Notes under the pieces: model-generated
Databases searched by the model: none
What the model saw: the letters and a program-made list of their open reading frames with translations, nothing else
What the model was told of the DNA's origin: nothing
Shown: in pieces, positions 46,456 through 59,059 of the stretch
How the letters are laid out: the number at the start of each line of letters is the position of its first letter
How positions within the stretch are numbered: position 1 is the stretch's first letter
Made by a program: the position numbers and the translations under genes
Source: Owenia fusiformis
Lineage: Eukaryota; Annelida; Polychaeta; Sabellida; Oweniidae
Reading direction: 5' to 3'
Length of the DNA: 64,000 nt
NCBI GenBank assembly: GCA_903813345.2
Contig: CAIIXF020000005.1
Span: 34,909,375-34,973,374 of the forward strand

Positions 46456-49400
46456 AGTCCCCGATAAATCGGCTACGTATACCGCCGTGTTTACATTATA
46501 GTCGATGTGTCATTTTCTGAACCTTTGAATCTGTAAAAACACGATGTTTTATTGTGGAATCACTATCATAAGGGTTTTATGAAGTGATTTAGCTGGGTTG
46601 GACAAAGGGCAACCTTGGGGAAAAAATGATATATGTAAATGAAGATGGGCATGTTATAAAAGCGATTTTTGAAAGCCTCAATTGACTCAATTGACCATAC
46701 TATTTTGTAATAAACTTACAAACGATGAAATCAACTGTGGAATAGTGGTAACATGGCATAATAGCTAAGAACACCAACATATTGTCTCATCCAACCATAC
46801 TTCATTAATTACACATGGTGTGATTCAGGGATCTGTTTCATGTTATATTATTTTTCTATACATCAAACACCTGCATAAATCAAGTAATTTATTGATTTCT
46901 TTGTCACTATTGGTGATGACACACATCAAATTTCATCTTACAAAATGTTTGATATCTCTAAATATGCTAAACATGCATACTATATAATATGTACACTTAT
47001 CTGTTAAGTTATTTTTATATATTTTAACATTATCTTATTCATTGAAGCTAAAAACATGGGTCTCCAGGTCCCAGGGCTATCATTTTTCCTTTCTAAGATA
47101 TGTTAGAAATTCAATAATTGGCAACCCAATTAAATTACTAAGGATTTAAGGAAACCAACAATTAGTCACTCCTTTGTACTGCAAGCTTGATAAACAAAAT
47201 ATTTTGAATAAATGCGAAATACCAATAATAAATATGCTAATTTGCATTTATGCACAATATCTAAAAAGTTATCATTGTATCTTTTAACATTACCGTATAT
47301 CTGACTGACCCTGAAAACATTTTGGTTAATTTGCATATAATGTAGTACATTAAAATATAATAAATAATTCTTGTATCTTTTTACATTATCTTATTCATTG
47401 AGCCTGAAAACATGGGTATAGTAAGGGCACAACAATTGTGATGTTATCATTAATAATGGCTGCCCTTATTTACATATATCATTTCCCCTGAAATTAGTTA
47501 TTTTTTGGCAACCCAATTAAATCAATAAAGAAACCCTTAATTAGTTAATTAGTCAGTAATTTTCAATGTATTACAAACTTGATATGGAAAATATCTGAAT
47601 AAATATGATATTTCAATCATAAAATATGCTAAGTTGCAATTATGCACTCTATCTTATAAGTTATCAGGCCCGTAAGACACTTTCCTCCAAGGGGGTGCAG
47701 TTTTAATGAAGAGAAAATAAAATTGTCATTTTCTGCGTTAAACAAAGCACGTAAGTCAGAGGGAGGAGGTCAGTTACTCTCTATATTAAGGCCACGCAGC
47801 CTATTTTGTAGTATTTTATTGTCTTCATATTGTTTTTAGACTAAATATTGTATGAGCAATTTGGAGAAATATTGGAATAGGGGGAGGGTGTGCTAGAAGG
47901 CAATAGAATCAATTTAAAGAAATTCTGATTTTTTAATCATTTTCTTCTTAGGGGAGCGAGTGGGCAGCACAGGAAAATTTTACTAATTCAAGATGCTGTC
48001 TGATTAATTCTGGGAGTTCCCCCCCCCTACTTTCACTTTCAAAGTGTATGAGTCAATAGAAAATGTGTTTTTGGGAGGTTTCAAAGAGGATAAAAGGTTT
48101 AGGTGGGTTGGGGATACCAGAGGGGGAGCAAGGGTTTTCCTTCAGAAACATTGACCATTTCAAGGTGCTATTTGATGATGTCTGAGCACTTTAAGTGTCT
48201 GAGATAATACATGAGATTCATATTTTTTCAATTGTTTTGTGGGGGTGTGATGGCTGACCAACTCTCCTAGAAATTTTTACAATTTTAAGATGACATTTGG
48301 CGCTTTCTGTTCACTTTTAAAGTGTATGAGTCAATAAAAGAAATGAACAACAATCACAATTGTTTCAAATTGTGGGGGTGCCAAAGGGGGAGGTAGGATT
48401 GGGGTGCCAAAGGGGGGAGCAAGTGTTTGTCCCCCATATCTGTCCCCCAGAAACATTGACCATATAAAGGTGCTATTTGATGAAGTCTGGGCACCTGAAA
48501 TGTGTCTGAGACAATACATGAAATAACTTCAGAATTTTTGTTCATTTTGTTTTGTGGGGGATGTGAGAGGTTGCCTACTTCCTTAGATGCTATTTGGTTC
48601 TTTCTGGGCACTTTTTAAGTGTATGAGTCAATAAAAAAGATTAAATCACTTTTTTTGGGAGGGGGAAAAGGGGAGGTGGGGTGGGGATGCCAGAGGGGGA
48701 GCAAGTGTTAATACCCAAGAAACATTGATTTTATCAAGGAGCTATTTGATGATGTCTGGGCACTTTAAAAGTGTCTGAGACAATACATAAAATAAATTCA
48801 AAACTTTTCAATTGTTAGTGTGGGGATGTGAAGGGTGGCCCACTTCCTCTAGAAAATTTTACAATTTTAAGATGCTATTTGGTGCTTTCTGGACACTTTA
48901 AAAGGGTATGAGTCAATAAAAAAGATGAGAAAAAATCATAATTTTTTCAAATTTTTTTGGAGGGGGGGGTGTCCAAGGGGGGATCCGGGGGAGGTGGGGT
49001 GAGGATGCCAGAGGGGGAGCAAGTGTTAGTCCCCAAAAAACATTGACTATATCAAGGAGCAATTTGATGATGTCTGGTCACTTTAAAAGTGTCTGAGACA
49101 ATACATAGTAAATTCAGAACTTTTCAATTGTTAGTGTGGGGTGTGAGGGGTTGCCCACTCCCCCTAGAAAATTTTACAATTTTAAGATGCTATTTGGTCC
49201 TGTTGGGCATTTTCAAAGTGTATGAGTCAATGGAAAAAAAATTAGAGAGAAAAATATTTTTCAAAAAAAAAGAATTCCATAATTTTTTTTTTGGGGGGGG
49301 TTGTCAGAGGGGGGGTCGCCCCCCCCCCCCCCCCCCCCCCCATCTGACAGCCATGGTTATTCTTGTATATTTTAACAATATCTTATTCATTAACCCTGAA

Positions 49401-49655
49401 AACACAAGTTTAGACAAATTAATTATGCTGCTTTCATTTTTACATTTCAAGATATAGAAAACAATCAATATTTCAATAATGGCCTCACTAATTAGCCTAT
49501 ATTATTTTTTCCCCAAACTAACTTTTTGTCCAACCCAGCTAAATCTCTTCAGGCAACCCTTATCGTCATAAATTAACCAAAAACCATCGTGTTTTTAACA
49601 ATTCATAGGTTCACTATAGGATGCATAGGAGTGACAAATGGACTATTAGGGGATT
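46456..49655. mobile_element. 3.2-kb TTAA-type element filled with tandem repeats
   Basis: The left terminal segment (TTAA then AGTCCCCGATAAATC … GAACCTTTGAATCTG … AAAAACACGATG … GATTTAGCTGGGTTGGACAA) recurs inverted at 49530-49655 over about 130-200 bp with moderate identity. The interior has repeated motifs TCTTATTCATT…CTGAAAACA and GCAACCCAATTAAA, and a satellite at 48040-49350. There is no transposase frame. The left TTAA and AGTCCCC match the ends of the other TTAA elements here; the right end (GGGGATTAGAAG) is degraded, so the right boundary is approximate. Confidence 0.7.
48040..49350. repeat. Satellite with about 290-bp units and long G/C runs
   Basis: Four to five units share AAGTGTATGAGTCAATA (near 48043, 48319, 48617, 48903 and 49217), GTGTCTGAGACAATACAT, TTTTCAATTGTTAGTGTGGG, TTTACAATTTTAAGATGCTA and GGGGGAGCAAGTGTTAGT. 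Spacing is about 275-312 bp. Each unit has one or two G-rich blocks, and the array ends in a homopolymer of about 23 C (49319-49341). Any frame here, including a 122-codon one starting at 49089, is a by-product of the repeat. Confidence 0.9.
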
Positions 49656-50071
49656 AGAAGAGTTTATTTTTTTATTTAGGTATGCAAGCTACGTACTTGT
49701 ATATCAATATTAGGCCTTCATTCATGTACTCGTGTGCATGTAATCAGCATGCCCTTCAATATTATGTAAACCAGGCTATTCGAGTACTGTATAATGTACA
49801 CTATTTATGTGTGTACTACATACAATACAATTCCCTGGGAAACAAAACACAAATACTTTTTATATGTTCAAAATGAGCCATTTGATTGATGCAAACACTA
49901 AATAGCTTCATAAATAACATCTACAAAGTATATCTAATAGTAATTTTCAATTTCAATGGTGAAACTTCCCTGGTTACGATTATATGGGAAATCATCACGA
50001 GACGAAGATCGTTCGCCTTCCTGGCTTACCTCTGAATCGTGTACCTGGTAATCTCTTTATATAGTTTAGCG
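49656..50071. other. Intergenic spacer
   Basis: Sequence between the 3.2-kb element and the second CAAGGAGG MITE; no gene or clear repeat was seen. Confidence 0.4.
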
Positions 50072-50371
50072 CAAGGAGGATTGGCTCCCAGGATCGAAAC
50101 TCGATATTTTCCAACAATGAAAACGTCGAAATGTCGTTCTGAAATTAAAACCGACTATAAATTCAAAATAAACAGTTCAAAAGATTCGAACCAATATCTC
50201 GATCGTTTCTTGTGAGTTTTGGAATTTTTCGTTTGGAAATAAGACCAAAATTCACGATTTAAATGTTGAAGTGAACAAAATGGCGGCTGTTTGAATTCGA
50301 ATTTTGTATTACGACATACCCATATATGGGACAGAATATCGGTGGTGCACTCTGGGAGCCAATCCTCCTTG
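50072..50371. mobile_element. MITE with 8-bp target-site duplication, copy 2
   Basis: Ends CAAGGAGGATTGGCTCCCAG and the complement of CAAGGAGGATTGGCTCCCAG agree over 20 bp, and the internal GATATT motifs match copy 1 at 2324. GTTTAGCG flanks both sides (50064-50071 and 50372-50379). Depending on where the end is drawn, this is an 8-bp duplication or 8 of 9. At 300 bp it is longer than copy 1 because of a different centre. Confidence 0.85.
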
Positions 50372-50574
50372 GTTTAGCGAGAGCGGTGCGCCTGCGCAGT
50401 TTTAAACTTTGGTGCACACTTTAAGGAGCTTATTTGTTGATATATTTAATGATGGTTTGTTTGGTTATATAGTATTACAAATATGAGATAATAAAGAAAC
50501 AGGCAAGCAATGCAGTATACGATAGAAATATTTCCAGAAATGGCTTCTTTGAAAATTAAATGAAAATTTTCCGT

Positions 50575-52960
50575 GACAAAGACGATTCTGTTCACTTCGA
50601 ATTCTCACAAATCGATGCTAGCCTTACTTGCATTAATTGAAGGATACCTATATATTTTATTTCCAGTGGGAAATTCTGGTTAGGTTAAACGTGAAACAGA
50701 CAAAAATATCTAATTATTTCAAATGCAACTTGTCGTAACTGCTGCCATTAAATTTAGGTCATTTATATCTCAATAGAGGCGTTGGCACTACATACAGGGT
50801 GACACAAGAAATGCCACCCACTAAAGGAATACAGCTTTGTCATTTTCAATAATGAAGATGAAGGAATCTTTGTGACTTTTTGTGTAGATTGAATGCTCAG
50901 TGGAAGAAAGATTTTTGTACTTGGATGGCATCATCACCTTTGAGATTTAGACACATCACGTTTTCCATCCATACATGCTCTCGGTGAAATCGTCAAAAAA
51001 TACACATGTAAAAATCATGAAGATTCCTTCATAATTGAGAAAGTTATTCCAAAATTAGTGGGTGGCATTTTTTGTGTCACCCTGTACTCCTCCTAGATTG
51101 ATACAATTTGCTGTTAGTCTAATCATCCAGCATGGATGGCGGGTGCTTACCACGTCATCTCATTGAGTTTGTTTAAGCATCCGAATTAATGCCAAAATCA
51201 AACCAGCCGTGTCCTAACGATGTCGTAGATTTTAACTAAGAACTCATTTAGTTCGAATACTATGTCGCCATGTTTGTCACGCACAACGGGTTATTACCTA
51301 ATAGCTAAATCTGGTGAATGCGTTACGGATTCTTGATTTCAATAAGCTAAAAAACGTACATGCGAAACCTTTCTATTAACGTCAACTAACTTCGTTCAAT
51401 TAGAGTCAGAGCCCCGTTTTTATATTCAAGTTATGCCTCATTCATTTTTAACTGGGCCTTTTTCAGAAACTGTTCCTAAATTTTCAAAAGAGACCCTTTA
51501 TTTCTAGTCCCAAAAATATTTTATACTTCTTTCCCCCTCATTAATAACGTATGAGCCATATTATCTGGTAATTCTCAAAATCTTGAAGGACTTGAAAAAC
51601 CTTGATAACAAGACAAGAAATAGTTGGATTAAAATACATACATGTATGCACGTGTGCATTTGAGTTAAAACGTATTGTATGCTAAAGACGCTTCGGCTCT
51701 TTGTCGAACGCAACGACGTCCTTGCAACTCAATATTAATCAAGTAAATAGCATAAACTCTGAAAATTAAAAACCCAAGTCTCGTTCTTCATTAGTTCAAG
51801 AGTTTTCGAATCTGAAATCGCCACCTGTGCATCTGCGACAATTGATGTCGCTTCATCGCAATGAAGTAGATAATTGATATTTTTGCATAATAACTTCACT
51901 TAACACGTCCCAGGGCCAAACAAACCAAAGCAGTCAATCAAATCTAGGATTAGATACGAAGAGGTAAACGCAAGGAAGAATATTACACACCAACCACTCA
52001 GGAAAACTGTTACTGAGGTCAAATTAAACTAGTTGTCGTCAGTATAGCTGTCTAGTCAACCAATTGACGCATGGGATTTGTCTGAGGATTCTTTAGTCGC
52101 ACAGTCCTATCGAATGTTGAAATCCTTAGAAGTTGGTTGGGGAAATGTGCTTAAGATGTTTCTGCCATTATTCCATGACCAGATGGTGTAAGTAGCTAGG
52201 TGTAGTATGAATAGTGAATGAAGCCTTCAAAACTTTATTGGATGTACTGTAGGTGGGAAAGTTTCCCCCAATATTTTAAACACATATGCGTTGCACGGAT
52301 ACGTTGAGACTGGCATGGCGTAATCAGTGTCACTCAAATATGTCACTATAATATGATTGTGACAATTTAATGCGCATTGATTTGCGCAATTATCCGTGCC
52401 GATGACAGAATTACGTCATGGAGTCATTTCTGAACCAGAAAATTCGAGGCATTGCTTAATACGATTTTCTGATGGAATTTCCGACTACATACGGAAAGCT
52501 ATTTTATACAAATACACACATATATTCAATCGAAAGTGATTCCACAACATTAGTTTCATTCATTTCCATTTTTGTCCAGCTCTCTCTCTACGGACTAATC
52601 CATCAACCTATATTATTCCGAATAGTATAGGTTTACTTGGCATGGGGATTCTTGATGGTTTATCTGCTGATGGCTTATGGCTTATTTGCAATTGTAAATT
52701 CAGTGAGTTATTAATTATCAGTTTTGAGTTTGACAACAAAATCCTCGACCCTGGGGAAGCAATGTTGATGCTTAACAGGTGATGTGTTTAATCAACCCCG
52801 TCATATTTATGTATGAAGTCTAATCCCCCGTTTCAGAGGTGCCATTCCAACTGGCGGTTAAGAAGATGAATCGTCACACTGAACGATCCCGCATGGGGAT
52901 ATATAAATATTCAAATACAAGATTAAAACCGGATTCTTATAAACAAGATAAGTCCTTTCT
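50575..52960. repeat. Segmental duplication, copy A
   Basis: Ordered matches to 62145-63965 at 50575-50760, 51105-51285 (for example GATGTCGTAGATTTTAACTA), 51905-52020 (GTCCCAGGG.CAAACAAACC) and 52660-52960 (GACAACAAAATCCTC, ACAGGTGATGTGTTT). Spacing between the middle blocks is almost equal in both copies. Identity is moderate, so it is old. No gene is recognisable in either copy. A mariner MITE inserted in this copy only. Confidence 0.75.
50795..51084. mobile_element. Mariner-type MITE
   Basis: A 290-bp element with ends CAGGGTGACACAAGAAATGC and the complement of CAGGGTGACACAAAAAATGC, extending through CACCCACTAA, flanked by TA (50793-50794 and 51085-51086). The internal inverted match includes GAAGGAATCTT / AAGATTCCTTC. 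It has no coding capacity. Confidence 0.93.
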
Positions 52961-52995
52961 GGACAATCATTATTGGCGTTATACGCCGACCTTTA

Positions 52996-53146
52996 AACGT
53001 CGGTCACATTTACGGCAGCGGCCGTAGCTGCAAGATATAGAACATCCACATTGTACTGCTTATCCCTATATTCTATGCTGCACATTTCTCTCGACTTTAG
53101 GAAGCTACGACCGCCGTACGGTTACCGTAGATCAAATGTGACTGAG
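52996..53146. mobile_element. Small element with GTCACATTT ends
   Basis: The left end GGTCACATTTACGGCAGCGG and the right end, which reads CCGTAGATCAAATGTGACT, are inverted with small differences. The family resembles the CCGTAGCAAATGTGACT motifs at 30.5-31.0 kb. Target duplication is not clear. Confidence 0.5.
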
Positions 53147-53391
53147 GACACGTCTGTTTGGGTGTCACGAAAGGGTGTCACTCCTTACTGTTGTCATACT
53201 TCGAACATTGGGACGCAATCTTTCTGTTTTCCTTAGAATAACCATGGACGATTGAACGGGGTTTGTATGTTTGTATTTTCATTAAGGGCCCCGCATTAAG
53301 ATAAAGACTATGTCGCACATATTCTGTGAATGAGCTTTTCGTTTCATTTATGTTAAGTAAGTCATGGTTAAACCATTCCCTGAACCTACAC

Positions 53392-53464
53392 TGTATATCT
53401 CAATATACCAATAACCTTATTTCAGCTGAAATAAGGTTATTGGTACTGTATATTGAGATATACA
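53392..53464. repeat. Large palindrome centred on CAGCTG
   Basis: The 36-bp core (53408-53443) is a perfect palindrome, CCAATAACCTTATTTCAG and its complement. Outside it, TGTATATCTCAATATA and TATATTGAGATATACA continue the inverted repeat with a few extra bases on the right. An additional GAAATAAGGTTATTA half occurs near 53540. Confidence 0.9.
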
Positions 53465-54315
53465 CTGCTTTGGTTTGATCAGCCGGCAACATAATCAAAC
53501 CAAATAGTTATAGCCACGATTTCACAATGTTGAACGCCGAAATAAGGTTATTAATTAGTATTATCACCATCTATTGAAAACTAAGTACAAACTCGTTATT
53601 CGCCCTAGACCAGGGCGGATAATGACCACTATTGACCGGCGCTTTATCTCCACCTATTGCTCAAGTCAAAATTGTAGAATATAAGCTTTCTAAACTTATA
53701 CTAATAGGTGGTCCTGAAAACAGGACTCTGGGGAGGTGATAATTGGGCTTGCACAAGGATGACAAAATGGCTTAATTCCATTTACCAAGCAACGATATTC
53801 ACCTGGGGAAACTAAAATATTTTTATGAAAATGTTCTGACTGTTCATTGAACATTATGAATCAAACCGACGAGTTCAAAAAAAGAAAACAGCAGACCTCA
53901 CCTTTAATAATCATTCGCCAATGCAGATCATATCTAATTTTGAAGTCAAGCAAGAGGTCGAACTACTTAAGGCTCTTTAGATGCATATGTTCGCTTGATA
54001 CTTGCAGAAATATCTTTATCCCTTTTATTGCTTGGGAAATGATGATTGCATTAGCGTATGTAAAGTGCTTAACCACTGAAATGTTTGATACTGCTTCTCA
54101 ACGAAACCAGAGTTCAAACATTTAGAGCATTCAAATGGTCATAAATCACTTTTTAACGGGATGGTTACAACCGTTTACCCTTAAAGTTTAGTAGTTATAA
54201 AGATATTGATGACAACCTATGATAAATGTATTGTTTTAATTGATTTACCAATTGATTTATTTACATTGAAAATAGTGGATAATTGCATAGGCTTGTAACA
54301 GAACCCTTATGTGGT

Positions 54316-54575
54316 GTAATGATCGATGGCATCAGGGTTCTGTCGTTAGCTCGTCGACGTTCAATGTCGTCTCCATTGCGCTTATTCAGCGTTTATTGTT
54401 AGACAGCGTTATTGAGAGAATCTATGAGGACGCTCTTGTCATAGTCGCTGCTATAATCGTCTATTTAACGGACCTTATCTATTCCATGAGCTCTGATTGC
54501 CTAACCTTTGACAGGACATTATGTCCCGGACAACTAATCATTTCAGAAATGGGTACTTATAAGCATGTTAACACT
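54316..54575. repeat. Dispersed repeat, copy 2 (pair with 44155-44420)
   Basis: Matches the copy at 44155 through most of its length. Here a plus-strand frame of 89 codons (54309-54578) stays open across the repeat, with a hydrophobic stretch (ALVIVAAIIVYLTDLIYS). The frame is interrupted in the other copy. It may be the remnant of a coding segment of a transposable element, but I do not recognise the protein. Confidence 0.8.
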
Positions 54576-54984
54576 TAAACAGTCATCTCGTAATCATAAA
54601 AGAGTATATTACCATGTGTTGTATAATGTTGTTGATGTGTTGTAGGGATGTAACTCATATATTCTACATCGAATACTGATAGATGTATCCTCGGCGAACC
54701 TGAAACAAGTAACAGAGCCGTATTATCACTAGACAATATTCAACTTGAAACAATTGCATTTATATGCCATTTCGTTCCCGTAAAGAGAGAGGTGTATCTT
54801 TAGTCATCTATTCTATATAGTGATCTTTAGTCGGTAATGGAATAATATAGTTACTGATTTGATAGGTACCAAGTTTTTGACTTTATTTTAACAATTTCCT
54901 TAAAGAATATCCGACAGTTATCGACTGACACCAGAAATATATAAATATCGATGGAGTTTAAAGAGTCACATACCGAAATCTTGT
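54576..54984. other. Spacer
   Basis: AT-rich sequence with no gene or repeat that I can identify. Confidence 0.4.
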
Positions 54985-55680
54985 AATGTCACCGAGGTGA
55001 CAAATTGTTATGGTCTCCAATTTTTGTGGACAGCGTATGTAGCAATTTTTTTGTAACGAAATTTTAAAACGTCGACAGGCTTTAATTTTTCCAAAATCAT
55101 CTTACAAGTCAAAATCTGACGTTAGATTTGACTTTCCCAAGGTCAAAAAGGTAAAAAAGGTATTTTTCGAATTTGCTTCAATTTTCTTTCAAAACCATCT
55201 GTAGGTTCTCGGAAGTTCAAATCTGACTTTAGATTTGAAATTTGACCTTCTCAAGGTCAAAAGGGTCAAGAAGGTATTTATCGAACTTGCTTCAACTTGT
55301 GGCAACTTTTTTCCAAATCATCTATAAATACTTAGAAGTTAAAATCTGACTTTAGATTTGAGATTTGATCTTCAGTGACATTCTCAAGGTCAAAAAAAGG
55401 TTTAAAAGGTACTTTTCGAACTTGCTTTAAATTGGCCATTTTTTCAAAATCATGTAACATTCTCAGAAGTTCAAATCTGACTTTAGATATTAGATTTGAC
55501 CTTCAATGACTTCTCAAGGTAAAAAAGGTAAAACAGATATTTTTCGAACTTGTTTCAAATTGACCAGATTTTTCTTCAGAATCAACTACAAGTTCTCGGA
55601 AGTTCAAATCTGACCATAGTCTAGAGATTTCACCTTTGTTTGACCTTTAGTGACCTTCGAAAGGTGTTGGCATTCTGTCA
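54985..55680. repeat. Repeat rich in AGGTCA half-sites, copy 2
   Basis: Starts TGTCACCGAGGTGACAAATT then GTTATGGTCTCC as in the copy at 43435, followed by about five units of roughly 110-120 bp with GAAGTTCAAATCTGACTTTA, GATTTGACCTTC and TCAAGGTCAAAAAGGT. The GGCGGTTGG array of copy 1 is missing here. The family therefore has a fixed head and a variable number of tandem units. Confidence 0.85.
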
Positions 55681-58600
55681 TGTTAATGCCTTCTAAAGTT
55701 TAGGGAGATTTCGCTGTATCGCAACCCCCTCCATCCTCTTTAGAACTGCTATTTTTCGGCGATGTGTTGAATCTAGTAATACTTCTCTTGATTAAAAGGA
55801 CCATGTCAGATAAACATATGTCGTTACCCTTTGAAAATGACAATTGCGTTTGAGCATTTTTGATTGCAGGATATTCTGTCATCTAACATGCGCATTGCGA
55901 ACCAGTTCCTATTTGAACACAAAACGGATCTCGATATTTATTTGTTTGTCTTCAATAGTCGGCATGATCCACATGAGAAACGATTTGAAAAAACATAAAA
56001 TGTAGTATATCAGTAAATTTCACTTTAAAACAATTGATGGGAACCCCCTCATAAAGGGGAATGTGAAAATATAATCAATGACACTGTCATAACAGATGCT
56101 TTAAAGATAACAAAGCATTAAGTTTGTGGGTAATTGCAAATTTAAGTTGAAGTTATTATTTTAGTGATTAATGAAAACAAAATAACGATCGATGCTGGAA
56201 TCACTATAATTGAATCCAATAAAAAATTGATGCGACAATATACGTATATAAAAGATCTTTTTACTTAACACACAAAAATATATTCTTGAATATTGTTATT
56301 TGAAATACAATTCTCGCCAATAAATTCTAAACATAGTTTCAAGCGTTTAACCAACACATTGCATGTTCAAGGCTGTGGGATTAGAACACTTACGAAACAG
56401 AACATGGTAAAATGGTATGCATGATACCAGAGAGATCTAAAGCGATCCTTCTTGACTAAATTCTAGTGTTTCATCGAAAGCTTATGCGCTTTTGAAAAGG
56501 ATAATTGACATTATTGATTAAAGTATGATAGTATCTATGATAAATTCTAATTACCTCTTTCTTTGTCAAATAAAACTCGGGGCTTTTATTATGATTTGAA
56601 ATAGATTTAGAAATCCATAGGTTGATAGCAGATTCATTGTGTGAATGCAGTCTATTTAGAACAGCTGTGGGAACGAATATACCCGTTAAATAAATGGCAT
56701 AGTAGTCATTCTCTGATGATAGTAAAAGAGATGAAGATGTAAATACTGAGAAAAACATTTCATAGATAAGCAATAATACTTTGAATTGTAAAGATACACA
56801 AAAAACCAAAAGACTTCTGTTACAGTTTGCAACGGAACGATTAGAACAAATACGGTTATGGTGACATCTCGAGGACGATTATTTGGCTCAGATAGTAAGC
56901 GCAATCCTACAGACGGATCATTAGTGTGGAAGAGCTTATCGATAAATGATACAAAATGTGACAATGGCGTACCTAAAAGAGAAAAATTGACTGGGAAAAA
57001 AGACAGTGACTAAGTGACTCCCTGGAACAAATACAAGCGACTACTGCTCAAATCAAGGTTGAATTATCTTCTAGCCTGTACCTTGCAGGGACGATAACAT
57101 TTAGATGTATTGTTAAAGGATACTAAATGGTGAGTAACATATTTTAATATTTCTTCATTTCATAAAACTATAGATATTCAAATAATGTAACACCTGGGAA
57201 TTATCTAATCATGATTAGATTCTACAAACAGACGTTGTTTAATTGACTTATAAATTGAATCATTAATTTATAAAAAGGCAATTTCCATATCTTTTATGAA
57301 GTAATTACGTAAATCGTCTAGCTTAGAAACCCACGGACTTTCCAATTTTATAGTGACAGTTGTCCTTAAATACTAGTTCATCTTTCAGCGCTTTTCAATC
57401 CGGCTTAGTATAGGAAATAATGCAAAAACGGTAATAGCTATTTAACGTAATGTGAAAGTATTTTCTAACAATGATTGAGACTGAGTCATTATATATCTAT
57501 TACAAATGGGATATAAGGGAACTAAGGATGAGGGATATTATCATTTGTAGTAGAACTAGCTACATTTGTGCAAAATCAAATCAGGCACGATTCGGCTCTC
57601 GAAATATGTGTTACGGTCTGTGAGTTGTATTACCCTCTTTCAATCTAGAAAACAGATAATAAGGAACCTAACAACAGATTAAAATTTTTTGGAGGTTCTC
57701 GTTAGAGATGAGATTGGTTTTAGATTGATGCGATCCAAGAAATGGAACAATTCATTTCTTGAGATCATTGCCCTTCTCTGTCTCCGTGTCTGTGTTCACG
57801 TATTTCTATTTCCTATTCTCCCAACAGCGCTCATTGATAACGTTGAACACAGATTTGTCAAACTTGCCGAATTGAGTGACAAATCACCGATGTAGCATCA
57901 ATGATCATTGTTGAATGGATGGATGAACATAAAAGTATGTTATAAATTTGATAATATTGTATACCATGCATCATGAAAATAGGATAATCAATTTGGAATT
58001 TGTTCTAATTTGAAAGCGCATCGTGAAGCTACATAATAAAAGATATTGTGTCAGTCGTATTAAAAATGAACCATGGCAATCAACGACAAAATATGCAGAA
58101 TCCGGAGTGCCTCTATTCACGAGTTGTAATATTCCTAAATTCCAGAATGAAACATGTTTTCTCAAATAGGATCAAAGGTAACATACATGTAAAGACAATT
58201 TTAGTATGAGATTCTCTACAATTGGGTAAGTATTGATAAGTGATGTATTTACGAACTATCGATATGTACTCAGATCTTTTGGTGTTTACGTCTATTTCAA
58301 GATGTTATTCTTTAAGAAAAAACAACAACCTTAAAATAATTTTCATTTAAAGTTAGGTTTATTTGAAACTGACAGGTTTTGTAAATATATGTTGAAAACA
58401 ATTTGGATCCTAATGACTAATATGTATTCAAAGGGAAACATTTTGAACAGCATAAAACACATTTCATTTATTTACATATTGCTATTTCGCCATCAATTAC
58501 CCTTTGCATTCGTTCGTCGTCACTTCTTAAAAATGAGCTTCGGTAGTTTATAGACTCTGCGCAAAGGGTAGCCGTCAATCGCAATCATAAATCCGCATTC

Positions 58601-59059
58601 CTCTGTCAAGTTGTCGTTTTGCAATAGGATACTGTTGCATAATGTATGATTGATTGGTTGTTTATCGACAGAATAATGCTATATGATCTGGAGACTAAAG
58701 TTATAAACTGGATTGATTCTTAAATTTACTTTGAATTCTGTACTTTTGAGTCTCCATTGGGGCTAAATATGGTCGTATATCATATACACACACGCATATA
58801 TGTACATTGAGGGAGGATCACTAGGTAGGAGAATTGTTTGACCTGGATATGAAAAGTGAACTAAGTGAACTAAGTCACCTCATATATTATTCATTTTTTT
58901 CCTTTGAGCTGTTGGATTTCATTAGCATAGCCTGTGTATGTATCCCATCCCTTGGATTAAAAAGGTAGCTATTAATTCGATAGTCATGACAACTACATTA
59001 ACAGTAAAAGCCGAAAATGTCAAAAGAGGTGGCACAATGGCCATTATATTTATTAAGTT
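55681..59059. other. Long intergenic region
   Basis: About 3.4 kb without a supportable gene. Overlapping minus-strand frames at 56471-56964 and a 68-codon plus-strand frame at 57689-57895 have no recognisable domain or splice support. Confidence 0.45.

Larger units (their letters stand above)
52961..54315. other. Intergenic region
   Basis: No supportable gene. It contains a short GTCACATTT-ended element, a large palindrome (both listed), a CGCCCT/AGGGCG hairpin near 53602-53618, and at 53766-53860 a diverged copy of the 37661-37765 segment. Confidence 0.45.

Noticed and set aside
49089-49457. A 122-codon frame with a Gly/Pro-rich middle
   Set aside because: It runs through the satellite and its G and C homopolymers, which create the Gly and Pro runs.
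56471-56964. Overlapping minus-strand frames of 92 and 112 codons rich in aromatic and aliphatic residues
   Set aside because: AT-rich composition alone yields such frames; there is no domain, no paralogue in the window and no clear splice context.
57689-57895. 68-codon plus-strand frame with a hydrophobic middle
   Set aside because: No recognised domain, splice signals or promoter; lengths like this are expected by chance in this much sequence.
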